Assembly (NCBI RefSeq): GCF_002155685.1
Contig: NZ_MUYK01000002.1
Coordinates: forward strand, 558,001 to 622,000
DNA: 64,000 bases
Reading direction: 5' to 3'
Origin: Erythrobacter colymbi
GTDB lineage: Bacteria; Pseudomonadota; Alphaproteobacteria; Sphingomonadales; Sphingomonadaceae
The position numbers and the translations under genes are program-made. A model generated the notes under the pieces. The model worked only from the letters and a program-made list of their open reading frames with translations, had not been told where the DNA came from and made no database searches. Positions 58,198 to 64,000 of the stretch are shown piece after piece (positions within the stretch are counted from its first letter, which is position 1; the number at the start of each line of letters is the position of its first letter).

Positions 58198-58593
58198 TCA
58201 ACCCTTTGCGCGCATTTCCAGATAGTTGAGGTGCCCCGCATAGGTGCCCTCGATCGCCGTGCCGCTTGCATCGTGGGCAGGCTCGAAGCTGTGGGTGCGC
58301 AGCAATACGCTGCACAGGCGATCGTTCACGTAGCTCATCCTGAACTTCACGGTGAGCTCGCAATGCGTCGGGCGGCCGGCGGGATCGACCGCGAGCGTGT
58401 AATCGAGATCGCTGCGCCAGACCCTGAGGCGCGAGGATTCCTTGAGGAGTTCCTGTTCGCCGGTGAAGGCAATCAGACGCGCCGGCCTTGCGGCGCCCTG
58501 CGGCGCGGCGTTCTCTTCCTGACCGTCGGCCCATGCGGGCGCGGCAAGCACCGCGAGGCTGGCGAGAGCGGACAGAAGCAGCGCGGATTTCAT
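58198..58593 (-). CDS. Exported TonB-C-like protein, tandem paralogue 2
   Basis: The 131-residue product has a signal peptide (SALLLSALASLAVLAAPAWA). The mature part RLIAFTGEQELLK, LDYTLAVDPAGRPTHCELTVKFRM, CSVLLRTHSFEPAHDASGTAI and GTYAGHLNY follows the same pattern as paralogue 1, with about the same lengths between motifs. The two genes are 61 bases apart and probably arose by tandem duplication. Function unknown. Confidence 0.77.
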   Translation of the reverse strand: MKSALLLSALASLAVLAAPAWADGQEENAAPQGAARPARLIAFTGEQELLKESSRLRVWRSDLDYTLAVDPAGRPTHCELTVKFRMSYVNDRLCSVLLRTHSFEPAHDASGTAIEGTYAGHLNYLEMRAKG

Positions 58594-58745
58594 CGGCAGG
58601 CCTTGGTGCGGGGGAACGGAGACCGGCTCGTGCCGGTCGATCTCCCGCCTAAAGGGTTAATGCCGTCTGCGCAATTCGAACGCGACGGGCTGCGCAAATT
58701 GCCGCAATCTTGCCGGGGCGCACGACGCTCCGCAATCTTCGTGCG

Positions 58746-58773
58746 GGGCCGCGAACGAAAGGTTCGGCGGCCC
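58746..58773 (-). terminator. Hairpin downstream of pgi
   Basis: GGGCCGCGAAC (58746-58756) pairs with GTTC and GCGGCCC (58762-58773, one bulged G). It lies about 20 bases past the pgi stop. No T run follows, so it is a weak call. The same gap also has a GACCGGC/GCCGGTC hairpin at 58621-58638. Confidence 0.4.
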
Positions 58774-58793
58774 GACAGAAATTACTCGCTGCC

Positions 58794-60344
58794 TCAGGCG
58801 AGCCCCGCCGCCGCCATCAACGCCTTTGTGCTCGGATCGAAGTCGCCCTTCCCGCTCTCGATCTGCTTGGCGATCGCCTTGCCGAGCTCGACCCCGAACT
58901 GGTCGAAGGGGTTGATGCCCATCAGCACGGCATTGGCGAAGGTGCGGTGTTCGTGGAAGGCGATCAGCGCGCCGAGCGCCGCCGCATCGCAATCCTCGAC
59001 GAGGAAGGTGGTCGAGGGCCGGTCGCCCGGATAGGCGCGCGACGGATCGTCCGAGGTCTTGCCCGCCATCAGCGCCGCGCCTTGCGCGAGGCAGTTCATC
59101 AGCAGGATGCGGTGATGCGCCGGATCGAGATCGTCGCCCGGCGCGATACTGGCGATGAAATCGACCGGAATGAGATGCGTGCCCTGGTGGAGCAGCTGGA
59201 ACACCGCATGCTGCGCGTCGGTCCCCACCCCGCCCCAGGTCACCGCCGCAGTCGGCCCGTCGACCGGCGCGCCATGGGCGGTCACGCTCTTGCCGTTCGA
59301 TTCCATTTCGAGCTGCTGGAGATAGTCGGGCAGCAGCTTCAGCCGCTCGTCATAGGCAAAGACCGCGCGGGTCTGGCAACCGCGCAGGCGGGTGTAATAC
59401 TGGTCGGCATAGGCCGCGAGCAGCGGCGCGTTGGCGCGGCCCTCGGTTGCACGGAAATGGTCGTCCACCGCCTTGGCGCCCGCGAGCATCTGGCGGAACT
59501 CGTCCATCCCGATCCCGAGCGCCACCGGAAAGCCGATGCTGGAGAACAGCGAATAGCGCCCGCCCACGCTTTCGGGGAAAGGCAGGATGCGGGTCTCGTC
59601 AACGCCCCATTCGACCGCCTTGTCGGGCGCGGCGGTGAGCGCGACCACGCGCCCGCCCGGGTCCTCTACGCCGTTGTCGGCGAGCCACTTCAAGGCGCTC
59701 GCCGCGTTGGTCATGGTCTCGGTGGTGGTGAATGTCTTGGAGGCGAGCGCGATCAGCGTCGTTGCGGGGTCGCAGGCGCGGAAGGCGGCTTCGAGGGCGA
59801 GCCCGTCGATGTTCGAGACCACGTGGACATCGACCAGCGCAAGGTCACGGGTCAGCGCGTCGATGGCGAGCGCCGGGCCGAGCGCCGAGCCACCGATGCC
59901 GATCGCGATGCAGTGCCTGATATCGCCCAGCGCGCCCTCGTGGATCGCCTCGACCAGCATGCCCATGCGGGCGAGCAGGGCCTCGGCCTCCTCGACCTGC
60001 GCCTCGGTGCCGCTGCCGCGCAGCGCGCCGTGGGTGGCGGCGCGGCCCTCGGTGGGATTGACGATCCCGCCGCCGAACAGCGCATCGCGCGCGGCCGCAA
60101 AGCCCGCCGCCTCGGTCAGCGCCTCGAACGCGGCGAGCGCCTCATCGCCCAGATGGGTCTTGGAGAAGTCGACCAGCATCCCGGTCTCGGCCTCGCTGCC
60201 CGGTTCGACGGGCCAGGCGATCCGGCGGGTGAGCGCTGCGGGGCGATCCGCGTCGCCCGCGAACAGTTCGGCGAGCGTCGGGTGCGGCAATCCGCGCAAG
60301 GCCGCCCAAGCTGCCGCTGTCGATCCGCCCGTAACTCCGCCCAT
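58794..60344 (-). CDS. pgi: Glucose-6-phosphate isomerase
   Basis: The 516-residue enzyme interconverts glucose-6-phosphate and fructose-6-phosphate. Signatures include IAIGIGGSALGPALAIDAL, VHVVSNIDGLALEAAF, SKTFTTTETMTNA, VGGRYSLFSSIGFPVALGIG, and the late HQGTHLIPVDFIA. ATG 60344 is chosen; the open frame extends 72 residues upstream across the lepB promoter region and is a shadow. It is divergent from lepB with only 49 bases between. Confidence 0.95.
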   Translation of the reverse strand: MGGVTGGSTAAAWAALRGLPHPTLAELFAGDADRPAALTRRIAWPVEPGSEAETGMLVDFSKTHLGDEALAAFEALTEAAGFAAARDALFGGGIVNPTEGRAATHGALRGSGTEAQVEEAEALLARMGMLVEAIHEGALGDIRHCIAIGIGGSALGPALAIDALTRDLALVDVHVVSNIDGLALEAAFRACDPATTLIALASKTFTTTETMTNAASALKWLADNGVEDPGGRVVALTAAPDKAVEWGVDETRILPFPESVGGRYSLFSSIGFPVALGIGMDEFRQMLAGAKAVDDHFRATEGRANAPLLAAYADQYYTRLRGCQTRAVFAYDERLKLLPDYLQQLEMESNGKSVTAHGAPVDGPTAAVTWGGVGTDAQHAVFQLLHQGTHLIPVDFIASIAPGDDLDPAHHRILLMNCLAQGAALMAGKTSDDPSRAYPGDRPSTTFLVEDCDAAALGALIAFHEHRTFANAVLMGINPFDQFGVELGKAIAKQIESGKGDFDPSTKALMAAAGLA

Positions 60345-60393
60345 TACCGTTCCCCTTTGCGCAACTGTGCCGGTGCGGGTAAGGGCATGGGCG

Positions 60394-61236
60394 ATGGATG
60401 CAAAGACCCAATCGCTCGGCGACGCGCCTTCCGTCGCAGCCGGTGCCCGCTCGGGCGATGGCTGGGGTAGCTTCGTCTGGTTCCTCGTCAAGCTGTTGGC
60501 GGTGGTGCTGGCCTTCCGGGTATTCGTATTCTCGCCTTTCTCTATCCCTTCGGAGAGCATGCTGCCGCGGCTGATGAACGGCGACTACCTGCTCGCCGCC
60601 AAGTGGCCCTACGGCTTCTCGCGCCATTCGCTGCCTTTCGACCTCGCCCTGCCCGGCGGGCGCCTGCTCGCCTCGACGCCGGAGCGCGGGGACATCGTCA
60701 TCTTCAAGCACCCGGTCGACGGGCGCGACTATATCAAGCGGGTGATCGGCCTGCCGGGCGACCGGATCGCGGTGGTCGGCGGGCAGCTGGTGCTGAACGG
60801 CAAGCGCGTGCCGCGGGTGCCGGTGGCCGACGTGCTGGTTCCGCTGTCGGAGAACACCGGCTGCGCCTGGGGCGGCGATGCCGTGCTGATCCCCGATGGC
60901 GGCGGGCGCGAGGCGTGCCGTTACAAGGCCTTCCGCGAGACCTTGCCCAATGGCCGCTCCTACACCGTGCTCGATTTCGGCCTGACGCCGGCAGATGGCT
61001 ATGCCGAGCAGACCGTGCCCCCCGGCACGCTGTTCGTGATGGGCGACAACCGCGACAGCTCGCTCGACAGCCGCTTTCCGGCCGAGGCCGAGCAGGGCGT
61101 GGGCTTCGTCTCGCAAGACCTGCTGGTGGGCCGCGCGAGCTTTATCGTGTGGTCGACCGATGGCAGCGCGGACTGGCTCAACCCCGTCTCGTGGTTTGCC
61201 GCCGCGCGCTGGGACCGGATCGGGGACAGCCTGTGA
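60394..61236 (+). CDS. lepB: Signal peptidase I
   Basis: The 280-residue membrane protease removes Sec and Tat signal peptides. A membrane helix (FVWFLVKLLAVVLAFRVFVF, about 27-46) is followed by IPSESMLP with catalytic Ser55, then ERGDIVIFKHPVDGRDYIKR with Lys115 as the general base, and FVMGDNRDSSLDSRF. rnc overlaps its stop as GTGA, an arrangement common in bacteria (lepB-rnc-era). Confidence 0.96.
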   Translation: MDAKTQSLGDAPSVAAGARSGDGWGSFVWFLVKLLAVVLAFRVFVFSPFSIPSESMLPRLMNGDYLLAAKWPYGFSRHSLPFDLALPGGRLLASTPERGDIVIFKHPVDGRDYIKRVIGLPGDRIAVVGGQLVLNGKRVPRVPVADVLVPLSENTGCAWGGDAVLIPDGGGREACRYKAFRETLPNGRSYTVLDFGLTPADGYAEQTVPPGTLFVMGDNRDSSLDSRFPAEAEQGVGFVSQDLLVGRASFIVWSTDGSADWLNPVSWFAAARWDRIGDSL

Positions 61237-61916
61237 CCGCCCTCGCCCCCGAAGCGCGTGCCTGGCTCGATGCGCAGGGCTTCCGGCCCGCGGGCGATGC
61301 CCCCTGGCTCGAAGCGCTGACCCACGGCAGCTTCAACGGATCGGGCGCGGAGGTGGCCGATTACCAGCGGCTCGAATTCCTCGGCGACCGGGTGCTCGGC
61401 CTGTCGGTCGCGGCCTGGCTGTTTCGCGCCGGCGACGCGCCCGAAGGCAAGCTTTCCCAGCGACTTAACGCCCTCGTCAGCGGCGCGACCTGCGCCCGGA
61501 TCGCCCGCGCAATCGGCCTTCCCGAGCATATCCGGCTCGGCAAGCAGGCGCGCGACGATGGCGGGGCGGACAGCGACAAGATCCTCGGCGACGTGATGGA
61601 GGCGCTGATAGGCGCCTGCTTCATCGAACATGGCTTCGATGCCGCGCAGGCCCTCATTTACCGCCTCTGGGCCAAGGAGCTCGAGGGCGATGTCGGCAAG
61701 GCCAAGCACCCCAAGAGCGCGCTGCAGGAATGGGCTGCGGGCAATCGCCGGGCGACCCCGCTCTACGAAGTGATCGACCGCTCCGGCCCCGACCATGCCG
61801 CGCGCTTCACCGTCCGCGTCACGATCCGCAACGTCGGCAGCGCCGAGGCGACCGCGACCAGCAAGGGCGAGGCCGAAAGGCTCGCCGCCAAGGCCTTCAT
61901 CGAACGCTTCGGCTGA
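61233..61916 (+). CDS. rnc: Ribonuclease III
   Basis: The 227-residue endonuclease cuts double-stranded RNA in rRNA and mRNA processing. The signature QRLEFLGDRVLGL is at residues 45-57 with acidic metal ligands, and DKILGDVMEALIGACFIEHG carries the second set. The C-terminal dsRNA-binding domain starts near 150 (HPKSALQEWAAGN) and ends ATSKGEAERLAAKAFIERF. The start is GTG 61233, coupled to lepB. Confidence 0.95.
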   Translation: MTALAPEARAWLDAQGFRPAGDAPWLEALTHGSFNGSGAEVADYQRLEFLGDRVLGLSVAAWLFRAGDAPEGKLSQRLNALVSGATCARIARAIGLPEHIRLGKQARDDGGADSDKILGDVMEALIGACFIEHGFDAAQALIYRLWAKELEGDVGKAKHPKSALQEWAAGNRRATPLYEVIDRSGPDHAARFTVRVTIRNVGSAEATATSKGEAERLAAKAFIERFG

Positions 61917-61934
61917 CCGGCCCGCAGAGGCGAT

Positions 61935-61950
61935 TGTTTCACGTGAAACG
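61935..61950. promoter_or_regulatory. parS-like ParB-binding palindrome
   Basis: GTTTCACGTGAAAC (61936-61949) is a perfect 14-bp palindrome, and the 16-mer TGTTTCACGTGAAACG matches the canonical bacterial parS (TGTTTCACGTGAAACA) at 15 positions. It lies 19 bases after the rnc stop in non-coding DNA. No parA/parB genes are in the window. I noticed no second copy. Confidence 0.75.
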
Positions 61951-61961
61951 CCACACAAGGC

Positions 61962-62016
61962 GGGTCTGACAGGGGTCTAGAGGGGGTCTGGCAGGGGTCT
62001 AGGCGGGGTCTGGCCC
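61962..62016 (+). repeat. Five tandem 11-bp repeats starting GGGTCT
   Basis: Five units begin at 61962, 61973, 61984, 61995 and 62006, all starting GGGTCT with consensus GGGTCTRGVVG, an exact 11-base period (about one helical turn). They fill the gap between the parS-like site and era. A looser GGGTCT cluster is at 40241-40288. A half REP-like copy (62024-62048) follows directly. Confidence 0.8.
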
Positions 62017-62050
62017 GCGCTGGCCTTCGACAAGCGCGGCCCGAACGGCT

Positions 62051-62998
62051 ATGGCCCCGCGCATGACCGAAACCGAAAGCTCCGCCCCCTCCCCCGCCAC
62101 CCGCTGCGGCGTCGTTGCCGTGCTCGGCGCGCCCAATGCCGGCAAGTCGACCCTTGTGAACGCCCTCGTCGGCCAGAAGGTCGCGATCACCAGCGCCAAG
62201 GCGCAGACCACCCGCGCGCGGATGCTCGGCATTGCCCTGCATGAACTGGAGGGCGCGCCGACCCAGATGATCCTCGTCGACACCCCCGGCATCTTCGCCC
62301 CCCGCCGCCGCCTCGACCGCGCGATGGTGAGCGCCGCGTGGGAGGGCGCCGAGGCCGCCGATGCCGTGCTGTTGATGGTCGACCCGATCAAGCAGCGCCG
62401 CCACGAGCTCGAGCCCCTGCTCGAAACCCTGGCCGCCCGCCCGGAGCGCAAGATCCTCGTCCTCAACAAGGTCGACCGCGCCAAGAAGGAGCCGCTGCTG
62501 GTGCTGGCGCAGGAGCTCACCGGCAAGGTGGACTTCTCCGAGGTGTTCTTCATCTCGGCCCTCACCGGCGAAGGCGTTGGCGAGTTGAAGGACCATCTGG
62601 CCGCGATGATGCCCGAGGGCGAGTGGATGTATCCCGAAGACCAGGTCTCCGACGCCTCCGAACGCCTGCTCGCCGCCGAGATCACCCGCGAACAGCTCTA
62701 CCAGCAGCTCCACGAGGAACTGCCCTACGACAGCGCCGTGCGCCCCGAGAAATACGAGGTGCGCCCCGATGGCAGCGTGGAAATCCACCAGCAGATCGTC
62801 GTCACCCGCGACAACCAGCGCGCGATCGTGCTCGGCAAGGGCGGCTCGAAGATCAAGGCGATCGGCGCCGCGGCAAGGGCGGAACTGATGGAGGTGCTTG
62901 GCGTGAAGGTGCACTTGTATCTTCACGTCAAGGTGCTGGAGAACTGGGCCGAGGACAAGGAAGTGTTCGAGGAAATCGGGCTGGACTGGGTGCGGTGA
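62051..62998 (+). CDS. era: GTPase Era
   Basis: The 315-residue GTPase binds 16S rRNA and checks 30S assembly. G1 GAPNAGKST (26-34), G3 DTPG, G4 NKVD and G5 SAL are visible, and the C-terminal KH domain has VLGKGGSKIKAIG. A second ATG at 62063 would drop four residues and may be the true start; neither has a clear ribosome site. Unlike many genomes, rnc and era do not overlap: 134 bases of repeats separate them. Confidence 0.96.
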   Translation: MAPRMTETESSAPSPATRCGVVAVLGAPNAGKSTLVNALVGQKVAITSAKAQTTRARMLGIALHELEGAPTQMILVDTPGIFAPRRRLDRAMVSAAWEGAEAADAVLLMVDPIKQRRHELEPLLETLAARPERKILVLNKVDRAKKEPLLVLAQELTGKVDFSEVFFISALTGEGVGELKDHLAAMMPEGEWMYPEDQVSDASERLLAAEITREQLYQQLHEELPYDSAVRPEKYEVRPDGSVEIHQQIVVTRDNQRAIVLGKGGSKIKAIGAAARAELMEVLGVKVHLYLHVKVLENWAEDKEVFEEIGLDWVR

Positions 62999-63010
62999 TA
63001 AATCCAGACC

Positions 63011-63754
63011 TCAGAATCCCAAATCAAGAACTGGAATGTATTTCTCTCTACTTACATCGATAGTAGATTGCCCCACTGATTTTATCATTTTTATAGGAAC
63101 AGCGACAATCGCGTCACTATCTTTATATCTTTCACTATAAAGTCTAATTAACTTATTTGGAAATCCATTTCTGATTAACTCTTTGGCACTATCACCGCGC
63201 ATAAATCCAACTATATACAGTGAGCCACCGCCTCTTTTTTGAATTTCAAAGTATACTGACCGTGCGGTTTCTCTGACAGTCAAAGATTCCAAATCATCCT
63301 TCCATACGGTAGCAAACGATCCACTGTATGCGAAACCGAATGTGTTCTCCGGTGTCTGAGATAATGTCGCACTTTCAAATTCCACAATGTTTAGCTCATG
63401 CCGTTTTCTGAAGTCTTCACGACCCTTTGCCTCAAAAGACACATCGAAAGACAGCGCCGGTGAGGGTGGCGCTGGATTTACGCCCACCTCCGGAGCGTCA
63501 CCAGTCTTGGTTTCAGCTGTAGCTGGCGCCAAGGGGCTGGCCGTTCCATCGTCCTTTGATGAACATGCAGCTTGCTTAGTCTGGTCGAGCGCCAGGCCAA
63601 GTATGTTTAGATTTGAACAAGGCTGTGCCGTGACGATGATGGCAATTACCCCAAGCAAAAGCAGGACCACGAGGCCCATTACCGCTTGCCACGGCGCTTT
63701 TTCCACCCACTTCTTAAAAACGCTCGCCCAAGAGTCAATCACGTGCACCCCCAT
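63011..63754 (-). CDS. Hypothetical membrane-anchored protein, AT-rich, likely acquired
   Basis: The 247-residue product has one membrane helix (WQAVMGLVVLLLLGVIAIIVTA, about residues 22-43), a Pro/Ala-rich linker and an apparently extracytoplasmic domain (SFDVSFEAKGREDFRKRHEL ... ESLTVRETARSVYFEIQKRG). No family recognised. The DNA is clearly more AT-rich than its neighbours, with codons such as TTA, AAT and ATA. ATG 63754 is my choice; a TTG at 63805 would add 17 residues. The gene converges with era at a distance of 12 bases. Confidence 0.7.
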   Translation of the reverse strand: MGVHVIDSWASVFKKWVEKAPWQAVMGLVVLLLLGVIAIIVTAQPCSNLNILGLALDQTKQAACSSKDDGTASPLAPATAETKTGDAPEVGVNPAPPSPALSFDVSFEAKGREDFRKRHELNIVEFESATLSQTPENTFGFAYSGSFATVWKDDLESLTVRETARSVYFEIQKRGGGSLYIVGFMRGDSAKELIRNGFPNKLIRLYSERYKDSDAIVAVPIKMIKSVGQSTIDVSREKYIPVLDLGF

Positions 63755-64000
63755 TTCAATAATCGATAGACTAGCTCCAGAAAATGCCTGCGCAAGCGCT
63801 TGCAAAAGAGAAACGCTCGCAATTTTCAGGATGGCCCTGTATAGATAGTTTGGAAATTTCTGCTTTTTTCAAAGAAATTTGCTAGAGCTTCGAAAGGCAT
63901 GGGGCTAACTTTAGCTACCTTGGCGATCACAAAGAAAGCAAACATCCAAGCCCCGTGTCGGGCGCGGGGCGACGGGTCGAGATAACCACCCTCCGCCCTG
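63755..64000. other. AT-rich right edge without a recognisable gene
   Basis: The first part is the leader of the 63011-63754 gene and shares its low GC. I see no further gene. Near the end, GCCCCG (63953-63958) and CGGGGC (about 63966-63972) can form a hairpin before the sequence returns to high GC, possibly the boundary of the acquired segment. Confidence 0.35.

Noticed and set aside
61962..62016. CRISPR array
   Set aside because: Units are 11 bases with no variable spacers and no cas genes nearby.

Overview
The window is a high-GC, densely coded chromosomal segment of an alphaproteobacterium. Gene content and protein style point to Sphingomonadales, probably Erythrobacteraceae (inference, not tested by search). 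Supporting signs are the TonB-dependent receptor, AddAB instead of RecBCD, a DivL-type tyrosine pseudo-kinase, Flp pilins, an AmgK-MurU cell-wall recycling pair and a complete propionyl-CoA to succinyl-CoA gene set. I see no prophage, insertion sequence or CRISPR array. Most loci are conserved housekeeping genes; the clearest accessory material is one AT-rich orphan gene at the right edge.

Layout. 1-9.9 kb: truncated TonB-dependent receptor, EAL phosphodiesterase, NAD kinase, tRNA-Asn, a YeeE/YedE and TauE/SafE sulfur-compound transporter pair meeting tail to tail, secA, and two small exported proteins. 10-12 kb: argJ coupled to an inositol-monophosphatase-family gene. 12-25 kb: a minus-strand run divL-tsaE-amgK-murU-addB-addA-trxA in which most starts and stops overlap, preceded by ahcY with a palindromic operator candidate. 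25-31 kb: peroxiredoxin, a cytochrome b / cytochrome c pair, folE, a zincin-like peptidase, tRNA-Arg, mutT and three Flp pilin genes, two of them nearly identical tandem copies. 31-40 kb: M48 lipoprotein protease, accA, xerD, a large unrecognised exported protein and a 64-residue membrane protein; divergently, aroK-aroB-cyclase-GNAT.

40-51 kb holds the propionate module on the minus strand: pccB, mce, mcm and pccA, with bioB (biotin for PccA) in between. The gaps here carry five inverted pairs of REP-like palindromes. 51-60 kb: FAD oxidoreductase, two NAD(P)-dependent reductases, glutathione reductase, an RhlE-like helicase, paired TonB-C-like exported proteins and pgi. 60-63 kb: lepB-rnc, then a short gap holding a near-canonical parS palindrome and five exact 11-bp repeats, then era. 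The window closes with the AT-rich orphan.

Functional links. AhcY and the possible ArsR-type operator belong to the S-adenosylmethionine cycle. The divL operon joins cell-cycle control, tRNA modification, peptidoglycan recycling and recombination repair. The most unusual non-coding structure is the rnc-era gap and a related GGGTCT-rich cluster near 40.25 kb. I did not find an obvious undescribed multi-gene defence or biosynthetic system; the best candidates for new biology are these intergenic elements and the unrecognised 638-residue/64-residue protein pair.
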